Source of the DNA: Metaphire vulgaris
Taxonomy: Eukaryota > Annelida > Clitellata > Crassiclitellata > Megascolecidae
Assembly (NCBI GenBank): GCA_018105865.1
Contig: CM030833.1
Location: 29,808,640-29,872,639, forward strand
DNA length: 64,000 bases
Direction: 5' to 3'
The position numbers and the translations under genes are program-made. Under the pieces are notes generated by a model. It was given only the letters and a program-made list of their open reading frames with translations, did no database searches and was not told where the DNA came from. This document shows positions 24,940 to 36,800 of this stretch, in pieces. Every line of letters begins with the position of its first letter. The stretch's first letter is position 1.

Positions 24940-27735
24940 GAAGAATAATAATAATAATATGATGATGATGATGATTGATTGTTTGAGTTTTAATTTGATG
25001 ATGATGATTTGATGAATGAATGATGATGATGATAAATACATTGATTGTTTGAGTTTTAATTTGTTTATGAATGAATGAATACTTACCCCTGGGTTACTTT
25101 TTATTGACTGATGATAATTGTTGTTAATGGTGTTGTTTTAGTTTTGCCAGATTGATTAAAAACTTCAGAGTGATACTGTATCACTGATACAACATGTCAT
25201 GTCATCATGTCATTCAGTGAATTATTTCTTGAATTAGATCATTAATGACCTTGTGCGCTATCGTGATTTTCTGTGCCATTGGCTTATGCTTCTGTGCATT
25301 ATGAAGTGGCGCTATAGAAGTTGATGATTAGACTGGATTGGAATCATTTTCTTGAGAGATGCTAAATTTTCGGAGGCATGTTTACGTTTTAAGGCGCGAG
25401 GTGTATCATCTACAAAGGGAATTGCTGCAAGAGCGAACTCGATCCAAGGCTCTCGAAGAAGAACTTGAAAATCCGATGAACATCCACAGGTGGAGAAAAC
25501 TAGAGGTTGGCTCCAGCGTTTGTTCAGGTTTCAGAAAAGCAGTGGGGGGAGTGGGGGTGTTCGGACTACTCTCACCCAAAAGTTTTCAAGCCTCCCTCCG
25601 ATAGAGGTCATTCTCAACTAGCGAGGGGTTAGAATGCCTCCACTCTGCACCCGTCACAAATCACATAGTGGGTGGCTCAAAACATTGAAGCACTGATTAA
25701 AATGTTTAAGTGTTCTGCCTTCATGTTCATTTTTACAGGCAATTAATTTTAGCCTATGATGACATTTTAGACTATGCTGAAATTGATGACTGATCGATTG
25801 TTGAAATTGTCAAGTAGAGTTAGATAAGTTGTCTTGTTTGAGTTCTCTTGATTGGAAAAATGTTGTCTTTGCTGGAAAAATGGCAATACATCAAATCTGC
25901 TTTTATTCACTATTTATTCAGTGTTGCATTTAATTCAGTTTGTCTTTCTTTTAAATAGTTTAGAATATTTTCTTTTACTGCACAGTTTTTCATCAGTAAT
26001 TCTAAGGAGTGCTGATCTGCGAGATTAAATGTGTTTTCTGTCTGACAGGGTAGCGATCCAAGCATGTTCGAAATGATTCAGAAGATGCAGATGCTGCAGA
26101 AACGACTCATCTCGAAGACGGAGGAAGTCGTAGAGAAGGAACTCATGATCAACGAAAAGGACAAACTCTACGTCGAACTCAAGCACATACTTGCCCGTCA
26201 TCCGGGGCCAGAAGTGTCTGAACAGCTGCAGCTGTATCAGTCGAATCTGAAGGAAAAGAACAAACAGCTTCAGGTATGTTGCTGTCTTTATGCATTGCAG
26301 TAAGTAAGTCAGTAAAGTCTCCTGAATTTATGTGGCGCTTTCAAAGTAGTTAGTTAATAAAGTCTCGTGAATTTATGTAGTGTAACGCTTTCTAGAGTAG
26401 TGCTACGGTAGCTGCTTATCGTTTGGAACTTATTTAAAACCTGAAATAGCCGTAGCCACAAAGGGGTTCAGTCAGGCAGGGTCATTTTATCAAAAGTGTC
26501 ATGATGGTTGGGATCAGGGCGTGATTTGTAGGGGGGAAAGGGGGAATCTTCCCCCCCCCACTGCCCAACTGCACCCCCCCTACTGCTACATATCCCCACC
26601 ACTACATCCCCCACTGCTGCATTTCCCAACAACTACATCCCCCAAGCTCGACATATCCCCCCCACTGCTCCAGGTCACAAATCGCACCCTGGTTGGGACA
26701 TTACAGCTATGGAGGAAATGACTTTTTGAAGAGAAATGCTTTAAGTCTAGATAGACAAACTTGGAGATGGATGTGGCAAGAAGTGAAATGTTTTGTGACT
26801 GATAACTTATTGTTTGACGATGGTAAGAAATTAAGAAAGTATGCTGTCATTGGGTTTCATTAGTGTCTCTGCAGGTCTGGTCTTCTCTTCCAGTGTTATC
26901 CTTTTAATGAGCTTGTCAGAAATTCAGAATGTATCTTATTCAGAGTTTGACTGTATGAACTTTAATTTTAACGTGAAACTTTGACATCTTATCTTAGGCA
27001 CTGCAATCTGAGATTAACATGCATCAGTCGCAGGTGAAGGAGTACAAGTACGAAATCGAAATGCTCAGCCGCGAGCTTCAGGACATCCGCAAAAAATATT
27101 TCGTGATAAAGAAAAAGGAGCAGCAGCAGAAGTCAGTTAATTATGTTTTCATTGTGAGAAATCTGTATCATAAGCAATAGGCGGAAATGGAACTTTTCTT
27201 CTCTTGTACAACACTACAGTATATATTTATACAATGTAGGCCTACAATATATAACCCCTAGGCATGCCTTCATGACTTTCTCTTTAGAAAGTTCAAAGCA
27301 GAAGGGGTTTAACGCCTTAACTGGGTATCCCGGATATATCCGTCCATTTTACATTGAGTTACAGTTAAATACACGGTTAAGGGGTTAAAAGTCAACATTG
27401 GTGCGTGAATGTGTCTTCTGCTTTGTTTCTAATCCAAAGTACAAAAAGCGAGTTGCTGACCGCTGTCAAACAGTCTAAAATTTCAGTGATAGATTCCTGT
27501 TCTTTCATGCCCAACCAAATGTACTGCAGCTGGATGCCGTAATAATTTGGTCGTAAACTAACTCGTAATAATAATAATAATAATAATAATACGAATTACT
27601 TTCTACAGGGATCAAGAGAGGGCCTTGACTCAGGCCGGGGTGGCGCCGATTCAGCCCCAGCTGCGCCCCGACCAGCCGCGGTTCATCGGCGGAGGATTCA
27701 GCCTGAAGCAGATAACTGCCAAGACCGCTGCCTAA
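16095..27735 (+). CDS. CFAP58: Cilia- and flagella-associated protein 58 (complete, 17 exons)
   Basis: CFAP58 is a coiled-coil protein needed for motile cilia and sperm flagella. Exons: 16095-16103, 16554-16622, 17210-17425, 17804-17955, 18527-18683, 19914-20108, 20464-20601, 21094-21253, 21748-21830, 22831-23022, 23601-23762, 24086-24373, 24616-24839, 25394-25505, 26049-26273, 26998-27131 and 27609-27735 (TAA 27733-27735). All are GT-AG and phases close, giving 880 residues against 872 in human. Family blocks are very clear: KLTQDSEATTSNLKK early, then EIQNYKEEAQKQRKIIYQLE, NLYEAVRSDRNLYSKNLIE, RRNDELALLYEKIKIQQSTL, KRLISKTEEVVEKEL and a C-terminal RFIGGGFSL like the human FTGGGFPL. Almost the whole chain is predicted coiled coil; there is no catalytic motif. 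The first coding exon is only nine bases (MEE), so the start rests on phase and an upstream X-box. Introns hold several transposon fragments. Confidence 0.95.
16877..16914 (+). repeat. Short interstitial telomere-like repeat
   Basis: Six tandem CCCTAA-type units with single-base variants (CCTTAA, CCATAA), the complement of TTAGGG, in a CFAP58 intron. Too short and too internal to be a chromosome end. Confidence 0.85.
17457..17682. repeat. Two (ATA)n microsatellites
   Basis: Runs at about 17457-17508 and 17628-17682 in the intron after CFAP58 exon 3. The second is followed by AAAGGTTTAGAGTGGTTCAT, a decayed terminus like that at 21968. Confidence 0.9.
18137..18450 (+). pseudogene. LINE reverse transcriptase fragment in a CFAP58 intron
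   Basis: EIVLNGRILEKDETFKFVGG followed by ILKSEGKHTEDIKMKI resembles the segment after the polymerase core of many LINE reverse transcriptases (the NG..E....F.YLG motif). A frame change follows, then KLHNTLVILQIFYGLETWVL, which matches the usual L.YG.ETW block. Truncated at both ends, so a dead insertion. Confidence 0.7.
18746..19437. mobile_element. Pogo/Tc1-like non-autonomous element with TA duplication
   Basis: 692 bp between TA dinucleotides (18744-18745, 19438-19439). Ends CAGTAAAACCTCTTTA and the inverse TAAAGAGGTTTTACTG are perfect 16-bp inverted repeats. CAGT...ACTG ends with TA duplication are typical of pogo/Tc1 relatives. No transposase is recognisable inside. Lies in a CFAP58 intron. 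Confidence 0.75.
21966..22500. mobile_element. Element with AGTGGTTC ends containing Tc1-like segments
   Basis: Left AAGGTTTAAAGTGGTTC and right GAGAACCACTAT are short inverted ends. Inside, about 22059-22345 resembles the 3' two thirds of the element at 55402 (shared GAAATGCCACGAAAAATA-like words and AAATCTATTCTCTGTCAAAT). A short segment (GCTATAGATATGCAAA) is repeated again at about 22421. Lies in a CFAP58 intron. Confidence 0.55.
24376..24429. repeat. (CT)n microsatellite next to a splice donor
   Basis: Begins a few bases after the donor of the exon ending at 24373, in the intron before the VISERDILG exon. Length variation here could affect splicing, but nothing shows that it does. Confidence 0.9.
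24847..24958. repeat. (AAT)n microsatellite, about 110 bp
   Basis: Long AAT run directly after the exon ending at 24839, grading into ATG repeats up to about 25034. Confidence 0.9.
26515..26691. mobile_element. hAT-like MITE, CAGGGCGTGATTTG ends
   Basis: Ends CAGGGCGTGATTTGTA and the inverse of TCACAAATCGCACCCTG. Flanks GTTGGGAT and GTTGGGAC match at 7 of 8 positions, consistent with an aged hAT duplication. Non-coding, in a CFAP58 intron. Confidence 0.7.
27309..27388. mobile_element. ~80-bp palindromic TTAA-bounded MITE
   Basis: Same family as 3616-3695, with shared core GGATATATCCGTCCATTTTA and ends GTTAAGGGGTTAA. Lies in the last CFAP58 intron. Confidence 0.75.
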
Positions 27736-27852
27736 GCCCTTCATCTAGTTCTATCCATCTGATGTACAGTGTATTTGTGTGCGATCTTAAAGAACTTCAG
27801 TGCAAAATGCTTTACATCAACATTCAGCCAATGTTTATAGTTAAGTCAAAGA

Positions 27853-27924
<72 letters not shown>

Positions 27925-29014
27925 TACTGTTATTATTAGTATTTATATAAGAGAAGTTACATAAATTATTTAATAACTATTTAAAAATTTAATTATGACA
28001 TATTCAGGCATTACATCTTCAGCCAGTGTGTGTGTGTGTGTGTGTGTTTTACTTATTTTAATTAGAGCAGACAAATCGGCTGTTGCAGGATTGTAGCAGT
28101 GGTATCCGTTAGGGTCCGTTTTAATTACAAATCATAGAATATATTTTCCTTATTTTGATATTTTCTTTGCAATCTAAACAAATTTGCTTTGCACGAGTGA
28201 AGAATTTAAGGTAGACCTACACTGGTAAACTGAGGTTAAGCGGTTTACTATAATCACATCCAATGTAACTGTGTGAACATTTTTGAAAAACGCACACAAA
28301 TCTAAGGTTAAGTTGATTGATTGATTGATGGATTGATTGATTGATTGATACACTAATTCAAGGTGAACGCACTGCGTGACAGCTGTTTTGTTTAAGAATT
28401 ACAAAGGGTTTTCGTGAATTATGCTGTTTCAGTATTAGAAATATTAAAGGCTTGTTTAACGGTTCGTTACTTGTGCATTTAGTTTTAACGGCCAGCTGCT
28501 ATGAACACACGTCTCCATATGACATTCAACAACCTGTTATAGATGTTATAATATTATACGTTGGAGTAAGAATGTCTCTTGAGTGTCTTCGCCTTCATTG
28601 GCCGTTGACAGGTGCGCGTCCAGTATTTTTGATCAACATGTCATGGCATCCAGCATTTCATAATATCTGATTTACATAAAAAGTTCGTAGGATTTGCGTT
28701 TCAATGAAGCTAAACTGATCTGGTTTTACTCTTCTCAAATCTGAGCAGAAAAAATCAAATGCATCGATTCTTGACGCGGATTAATTTTCTGCACATGAGT
28801 GCTCTCTGTTTGCTCCTATGCACGGAGTTGGAATTCTATATAGTATGGTTTAGGCCCGCCAAGATGGTGGGCAAATGCCCAGGGTCCCGCGTTCCGTATG
28901 GGGGCCCCGGGCGGGTCCGAAATAATGTCATGTACATTTTTGAAAACCTTAGAACTTTTGAAGGACAAACTTTTGCTAAAAAATTAAAATTTAAAAATGT
29001 CTTAGGGGCCCGTG

Positions 29015-29434
29015 GGGGCTGTCCATTAATTACGTCAACAATTTAGGGGGAGGGGTTTGAAAAAGTTTGACAGTTGTTGACAGAGGGAGGAGGGGGGTCA
29101 AGAGAAGTTGACGTCAACAATTTAACTTTTTACAAATAATCAAAAACTAGGAAATTTCATGGAATACTACTTATTATAATGGAAAAAAGCATGGCAAAAA
29201 AGGTCAAAACCATCACATTTTGACACTCGACGAGCAAAAAAGGGAAAAAATGGTCATCATCGCAAAAATATTAACCTTGTTATTGGGACCTGTCATTGAT
29301 CTGGGGGTTGGTCAAAAGTTTTTGACGTAATTATGCGGGGGGGGGGGTTAACTGAAAGTTGACAGTTGTTGACAAGTGGGGGGAGGGGGTCAAAAATTGC
29401 CCAAAAATTGTTGACATAATTAATGGACAGCCCC
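29015..29434. mobile_element. Hairpin MITE with ~30-bp inverted ends (GGGGCTGTCCATTAATTA)
   Basis: The left end GGGGCTGTCCATTAATTACG and the right end inverted agree over about 30 bp with one mismatch. The interior carries further inverted TTGACAGTTGTTGACA-type words. It appears to be inserted in an older element whose remnants carry GGCCCG near 28854 and CGGGCC near 29471. A tiny relative lies at 50880-50934. Confidence 0.65.
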
Positions 29435-29675
29435 GAGTCTGCTCTGCCCAGGGCTCGGAATTCCTCTCGACGGGCCTGAGCATGGTATGAACAATAGTTT
29501 TGTGAAATAAAAATAGTTGGTTTAATACAATTTTATAGCACCACTCCGGTGTATGCACAAATTTATTGATCAAAAAGAGTTGTTCCAGTCACGAGGTCCG
29601 GGGTTCGACGATCAGCCTATTTCGGCCACAGGCGCTCTTCTGGTCGGATCAGCTCAGTTGGGGGAGGGGGAGTTG

Positions 29676-29871
29676 CAGTGGCGGCTCTAAGATTTGGCAA
29701 GTGGGGGGGGGGCCGTTGGGGTGGCAACTTCTAATCATGGGGGGCCAACAATTTGCTGTTTAATGTATGTAACATTAAGTATAGTATCCCAACTGGGGGG
29801 GCCACTGGGGGGGCCAGACACTCAATAGGGGGGCACGGGCCCCCTCTGGCCCCCCGGTGGAGCCGCCACTG
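29676..29871. mobile_element. hAT-like MITE, CAGTGGCGGCTC family
   Basis: Ends CAGTGGCGGCTCTAAG and the inverse of GTGGAGCCGCCACTG. Internally nearly collinear with the copy at 56700-56886. Target duplication is not visible here. Confidence 0.75.
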
Positions 29872-31040
29872 AACCCAGCACACGCCGATCAAACCGTTTC
29901 AGTAGACTAGAAGTCCTTAAATAGTTCTAAAATAGTTCCATAATTACAGTCAAATCGATTCACTGTGAAATCTATCCACAGTCGCCAGCGTGTTTGAATG
30001 TGCGTTACGGAAACTTCGACCTTTCGCTCCGATGTACCGTGTACAAATTATAACACGCGGTCGAGGGCACGTATTCTGTAAAATATACATCAAATCGTGA
30101 TCGCTATAGCCTTTGTTTCTAGCATGAGAAAAATGCTGTTCCTGTGAAACCGGCGGACAGAAGTCGATACCGTATCTCAGATGTGATTTCACGTCGACAT
30201 CATGGGATCATGTCACACGCGGCGTTTGCGTTTAGAATAAACCTCTATTCAATTTTTGTGTAGTCCAGACATCAATCTGTATCAAGCCCTCTCTCATACT
30301 AATACTCTAGTCATTTAGTCATTCAGCTGTTAGCGGTCAGTAGTGACTGGCAAATAATATAATCGTAGAGTTGATGAGAGTTTTGGCGTTTTGAGAGTCG
30401 TCGTTGTTAAGAAATGAGCAAAGTATTTGTCTATTAGGGGCCTAGTCTATGGACATAGGCCTATAGTTCGAATCTCTAAGAACCTGCGACTGGCAAGAAA
30501 CTAAACATGAACCGATCATTTTAAGAGGCGATTCTGTCCGAAATTGTACGTTGTGAGTCTACTGGAAGACTTGACTGTTTAAAACGGCTGTAAGTGCTAC
30601 TACGCTTATTTTCCTATTAGACCTAGAATCGTGTTTTCAATCTCTACAGTACATGAGCTTGTTTAACCTAATGTTGACTTTCAAGTTCTGCATTTGACTA
30701 AGTATAAAAGGCGAAAGTGAAGACTCTCGGTCGTATAAGGAAGGCATAAGGAGTTGTGATGGCATATTAGCCTAACAGAAAAAAAACATTTTCATAAAAT
30801 CGAATTTACAACTGCGCTATAGAAGTTTCTTACAGCAGAAGTCTAGCAGCACAGGCCTCACCAGACCGGAAAAAGAGTCCATGGTAACCGAAAGTCCGTG
30901 TAAAAACGTCATTCCCCCATGCACTCTCTGTGGCTGCGCGCCAATGTTGCCTGATCGATAATGTTAAGGTCGCATATTATTATAGCACACATCTGTTTCT
31001 GTATAAACGTGTTCTGTCGGCAGATATCAGCAGCGTCTGC

Positions 31041-31057
31041 GAGAGAGAGAGAGAGAG

Positions 31058-31113
<56 letters not shown>
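31041..31113. repeat. (GA)n microsatellite in the presumed 5' UTR
   Basis: GA-rich run directly upstream of the ATG of the first SLC26 gene (31139). Another short GA run continues to about 31130. Confidence 0.9.
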
Positions 31114-31115
<2 letters not shown>

Positions 31116-31138
31116 GGAGAGAGAGAGAGACGGAGACC

Positions 31139-33473
31139 ATGGCCTCGGAAAGCAGCAGAGTCCCTCTGCGGGACGCATCCACCGTCGAGGCCGAGACGGA
31201 GCAGCAGCCGCCGGAGCCGAGGAACCGGAAGTCCGTTTATCACGGACTGAATCACGCCGAACACGCCTCCAGGTACGGTCGCCTGCCCCAATCGGCGTCA
31301 TCGTCATCGTCGTGGCGAAACAGATGCGAGAAGCTCGTCTCGGCTCGTCTCCTGCCGAAGAGCTGGGCTCGGTCGATTCTCGGCAAAGTCCCCGTCGTCG
31401 ACGTATTTCGAACGTACAGATTCAGGCAATACATCGTCGGTGACATCCTGGCGGGCCTCAGCGTCGGCCTCGTTGCCGTGCCGCAGAGTCTCGGTTACGC
31501 CCGGCTGGCCGGCGTGCCTGCCGTGCTCGGCCTCTACACGTCCGTCTTTCCCGTTTTCGTCTACTTCGTCTTCGGTACGTCGCGCCATCTTTCGATGGGA
31601 ACGGCGGCGCTGTGCTGTCTCGCCGTCGCCGAAGCAGTACGGAAATACGGAATCGATGGTCGGCGCGCATTTTCCTTCAACAGGACCCGTTCAGAGTCCA
31701 ATGAAACGCCGCCAGACGTCGCCCAAGAAACAGTTTCCGGTTTTACGGTCGAAGAGACGCGAGCTATAGCGGTCGCCGCTAGCGTCTCGTTTCTCGCCGG
31801 ACTGTTTCTGGTCTCGATGAGTATCGTCCGTCTTGGCTTCGTTGCCTTCCTTTATGTCTGAGCCGTTCGTAAGCGGCTGTCTGGGAGCGAACGGTCTGCG
31901 AATCTTGACGTACCAGTTCGACGACATGCTTGGCGCCGCTAATCCAGTTGGAGGTCATTACACTGGTCCCGGTGACTATTTCTACGGTTTATTTGCGACC
32001 TTAGTCTACTCTATTCCCGGTGCAAATTGGTTCAGCGTTGTCGTTTCCGCGTTGTCCGTTGTGACTTTGGTCGTCGTGAAGAAGTGCATAAACGAGAGAT
32101 TGGCGTCGAGAATCAAAGTTCCGATTCCAATCGACTTCATCGTCGTCATCATCTTCACGACGGCGTCGCATTTCGGTCAGTTCGAAGAGAAGTTCGGGGT
32201 GGAAATACTGAAGACCGTTCCGAAGGGAATTCCCGAAGTTACCGTTCCGTCGATCGGGATAATGACGAGCTTCGTATTCGACGCATTTATGTTGGCGATC
32301 GTTGCCTACATGACGCTAGGAATGATGGCCAAACTGTTAAGCCAGCGTCACCACAACTACCCAGCTGTGGACAACGACCAGGAACTCCTGGCAAACGGCC
32401 TGAGCGCCCTCGGCGGCGCCCTCTTCTGCAGCATCGCCCCGAGCGCCTCGCCTCCGCGCACCCTTCTGATGGAGTCGAGCGGCGGTCAGACCCAGGTCGC
32501 CTACGTCGTCGGCGGACTGTTGTCGCTGTTGTCAGTGTTGGTGGTTGCACCGTTGTTCCGATCGCTTCCCGTCTGCGTCCTGAGCAGCGTCGTGTTTGTC
32601 GATTCCATGACGCTGCTTTCCAACATGGCGGCGTGTGTCGGTTATTGGAAGACGAACGGATACGATTTCGTCGTCTTCGCTTTTACGGCGGCGGTGTCTC
32701 TGGTGCTTCCGGTCGCTCTGGCCGTCGCCATCGGCGTCGCATTCTCGCTTGTTCTCGTGCATTTTCGAATGCGGCGATCGGAAGCTTTCGAACTTTCGAT
32801 CAACGAAGAAGACCTGATTCTTCTGAACAGGAAAGACTATTCTCGGTGGAATCCAAACGATAAGATGGTCATCTTCCGGTTCGAATCACCGCTTTACTTC
32901 GCAACGCTGGACGTCTTTACGGAACGTCTGTTCAAAAGTACGATTTCCTTATCAAAGTTATCGCATCTTAGAACGAAGAGTGGCAGATTCGGAGATCGGG
33001 CAGCGCATTTGCCGAAGATAATTATTACCGCAGCTTCACTGCAATCCGTAGACGATGAAATTTCTCCGTCGGAACAGCAGGTGAATCCAGGTGAATCCAA
33101 TCATTCGGAGCAGAATTCCTTTAACGCCGGACAGGGTTGTGACAGTGGCGCCTCTGTCGACGACACGAAGCAAAACGACGACCAGTTGGGCGATTACGAG
33201 AATCCGGACAGTAACTACGGCGATGAGACGGAGCTGCAGTTGCCGCGAAACATAATCGTCGACTGTTCGGCCATTTCGTTTCTAGATACGAGCGGAGCGA
33301 AGACGCTGGCGCGTCTGCACGGCGAATATTCACAGTTTAACATTCGATTTCTGTTGGCAAACTGTTGCAGCGGTTTCATCGACCAGCTGAAGAGAGTCGA
33401 CCAATGCAGAAATCTCATCGCAGAATCTGTGTACCCGTCAATTCAGGATATTATTGTTTCCATTGACTGTTAA
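31139..33473 (+). CDS. SLC26/SulP anion transporter, paralogue A, with a one-base frameshift
   Basis: SLC26 proteins are membrane anion exchangers or channels (sulfate, chloride, bicarbonate, oxalate); the substrate is not predictable here. The ATG at 31139 has a good context (ACCATGG). The N-terminus carries KSVYHGLN..EH..RYGR, shared with paralogue B. Then follow the SulP signature (VPQSLGYARLAGVPAVLGLY, FVFGTSRHLSMG), multiple hydrophobic segments and a C-terminal STAS domain (IIVDCSAISFLDTSGAKTLA) interrupted by an acidic variable insert. The frame breaks near 31838-31850. Alignment with paralogue B shows one surplus T in GCCTTCCTTTATG; without it GFVASFMSE continues. Everything else is open to TAA at 33471, about 777 residues, a normal family length. 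It is therefore either a recent pseudogene allele or a sequence error. There are no introns. Confidence 0.85.
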
Positions 33474-33567
33474 CCATTTGTAGGATCGATTTCCTCTGTC
33501 GTCGATAGAATTATTTCCCCAGTATAGGGGCCTACTGAATCTTTCCTTACCGAGTTATTTTAATGTT

Positions 33568-33838
33568 CATGGGCGTCCGGACGGGGGTGCAATTGCACCC
33601 CCTGGAAAATTAAGAAGTTATGAAAAAGCAAAATTACCAAAAAAGTATCCTATAGTAAGTCTACTAAGTTAAAATATGAAATTATTTAAGAATCCGATGA
33701 ACTTTCATGCAGCGCTAGATAAATTATAATTAGTCCAATAGATCTTGACATTCTTGTGCAGTAGGCTCTATGTTTTTGCTTCTTTCGTCACATGACCCTG
33801 TTTTGCACCCCCTGGAAAAATTTCTGTAGACGCCCATG
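33568..33838. mobile_element. Element with CATGGGCGTCC inverted ends, second copy
   Basis: Starts CATGGGCGTCCGGACG and ends CTGTAGACGCCCATG. It shares internal GTTTTGCACCCCCTGGAAAA words with 4300-4497 and is about 70 bp longer owing to extra central sequence. Confidence 0.65.
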
Positions 33839-36800
33839 TTACTACTTAAATTGAATTCTCATTGGATTATTTTTCGAATTGTATTTCCCGAAGCATTTAT
33901 TCCAGTAGGCCTACGTAATTATGAGTATGACAGATGATTCGTTTAATTGTTCTAATTAATTTTGTGTTTGGATTAATTTAGTGGCAAATATTTCAAATTG
34001 TCTGCAATTTTGTCTCTTAGTGTTAGCCATCGATTAAGCTTATAATAAGTAACATGTTTAGTGAAGTTTTCTCTACGTTTGTTTAAACTTGTGCATTAGG
34101 CCTATTAACCTTCTTGGCGTTAGAATAATTGTGAAAATGACGTACCAAAAGCGTTAGATTATATATTTTTGAGGCGAAAAGACGTTATTACAATATTAGG
34201 CCTGCCGCCTAGCCAATGGCTTAGCATCTACTGATTCAAACTCAGACATAAAGATACATCAATCTTTGTCATAATGCAAAATTTCAAAGAATTTTCACTC
34301 CTTTGAACACTTTTCAACGTTTGCGATTTTAAGAGTTTATCTTAACCAAGAATATGGCTTAGCCTGCACCGATTTATTGCTCAGTTTTGGCTCAATAACA
34401 CCAATCTATGTATAAGTGCCAAATTTCATAAGAATATATTGACTCCTTTGAGCACTTTTGAAATAGTCCACTTATATATTTCTTCGAGAATTTAAGATGT
34501 ATTGCACGTTTGACAGTTGTTTTAGAATAATCAAGATTTTTCAAAAAATTATATTTGTATAATTTGCATTCAGAATTTTGTCTTGGTATTCTATTAGCTT
34601 TTATAAAACAAGAAATTCAGATGAAAGACTTTGTCAAGTAAGAAGTAATTACGTTTTTTTTTCAAAAATTAGGCGGCAATCTCTTGCATATCAAACGTGC
34701 TTGGCATTCAGAATTTTGTCTGTGGAATTCTCTATTGCTTAACATATGTTGTAACTTGTAATGTAGGCAGCGACGTAGCGAGCCTTTCTGCCCCCTCCCC
34801 CGATGCAGCTTTATCCTGTGCCGCCCCTTGGCCTCGACGCCCCTGAATGTAGGCCTAATCGCAAAGTTTGTATAGCATCTCTTAAGAGTTTATCTTTCTA
34901 AGAATAAACTAGCGTTTTATTGACTCTGTTTTGACAAAGAGAGGAGAAAACTTTTTGAATCAGTGGGTTTCTCTGATTACAGTTTAACTGAACCACTTTA
35001 AACCTTGTTATATTATATTATATATTATATTAATCCTTTTATGGAACAGTCTACCAACCTTCATTTAAGATGTGTTGTTTTGCAGTTGTTAGAGAATATC
35101 GTTTTTATATATTTCAATTTGTGTGCTTTGTCTTCATTTTTGTAGCTTTTATAAAAACAAGAATTTGATGAAAGATGTCAGTAAAATTCTGCAGAAATAA
35201 GATGTCCAATGAATTTCAGATAGCGATTTGCTGGAATTTCACACAATTTTTAGATGCTAACCCACTAGGCTGTAAAAAACTACAGAGAACTTATCGGCAA
35301 ATATTCTAAGCCCATATCCATTGAACCTTGATCTGGTAATCCGTTTTGCTAATCTGGCAAAACCAGTTTAGACGAGAAGAGAGAGAACGCCTTTTGAAGA
35401 GCGCTCTCGTTTTACGAATTTAACCTGAACTTGCCATTGGTTACAGTCAACATATCATTATTGTCACTGGGTCGAGGGTTTCAGAATAGGGGACAAAATC
35501 GAGTATAAACTCGGACTTGATCTGATCCGGTTAGGGTGTAGGGCCTATGTTGGAATGTCGTGAGCTTTTTAAAACAGGTCTGGTATAAAAATTGTGGTAA
35601 TGTCAGATAGTAATCGTGAATTTCAGGTGGTTCAGATAGGCAGGAGGTTTTGAACTTAAAAATCGTTCTAATAGGTGAGCATCTCCGTTGAAACATTCTC
35701 ATCCGTTTCTTAATTGGCAAAACCATTTACTAGATAATAGGTGTCAAAAGCCCTCGTTTTACGACAGCCTAATAATGTTTCTGTCAACAATCATTGGTGC
35801 CAGTCTCCCATCCTAGAAAAAAATCGAGGCGCACACCCACCCACCCCCCACAACCCCCCCGATCTCCATCCCAGTCCACATTCAGGTCCTCTCGATCAAC
35901 TGGTCGTGGGGAACATCTAACGATCAGGTGGTTCTTAGAGGCAGGATGTTTTGAATAAAAATGGAGTCTAACAGAGTAGTCAAAAGCTGTAATACAACAA
36001 TGTATATCGATTCTGCCTACAATCACTTTCCCCATCCTCGAAAATAATCTAGGCTCCAATGGGTATTGCACAAATCCACGAGGTGGTCAGTCCGAGGTTG
36101 GGGGCAGTCCCCATTTGCTCTCCCCGTGACTAATGCTAACGATTATTCTCGGTTTTGTTTCGAGGACATTCTGCTTGAAATTTGATCTCTAAGATTAAAT
36201 AATCAAGGGCCTTTGTATAGTCAACTTATATTACGCCAATCGGTAAATAAAAAATCAAGGCGGAGAAAATACATTACAAATTCTCTGTTAAATATTGCTG
36301 TGTTTGATGCGCCTACTTCGATTATAATATCCACGTTACTAGATTTCCTCGGATGCATTCACGCGATTTCAAACTACAGTCGTGTTAAAAACGCGCTTTA
36401 CATAGAAATGACGACTGCCATTTGATATCTAAGAAGGTAAATAAAAACGATTATTATTATTAGCCTTTGCGTCTAGAATTTTAGAATTTCGTGATTTAAA
36501 GAATTAACAGCGGCGTAGTACAAGTTATTATCCTAAAACCTGTTTATAATGAACAAGATATCTTAATAATCGTCTCTTCCCTCGATCGCCCTAATAGGCA
36601 TTCCGCGAGAAGATATTCGGCAGGACTTTCATTTAGGCCTAGTTGATGTCCCTCGTTCTCGTACAGTCAACGACGTTAGTGTGTAGTATAAAAGAGCTTG
36701 AAGTGCTCTATTTCTAACACTGTAGATCGAAATTAAGAATGACATTGTTGGTCATTCTTGCAAAGTTTAAAGCAATGAAGATGGAACAAGAGGAAAATGT

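Larger units (their letters stand above)
27736..31138. other. Intergenic region CFAP58 to first SLC26 gene
   Basis: Holds (ATT)n at about 27853-27925, (TG)n at 28026-28047, a (GATT)n run near 28317, nested inverted-repeat elements around 28850-29470, a GGCGGCTC hAT copy (29676-29871) and a GCGCTATAGAAGTT tail near 30813. The promoter of the SLC26 gene should lie in the last few hundred bases. No exon seen. Confidence 0.55.

Noticed and set aside
31139..33473. Large overlapping frames on other strands and frames across the SLC26 genes (for example 32027-32863)
   Set aside because: Arg-rich shadow translations of a GC-rich coding region; the SulP and STAS motifs are all in the main frames.
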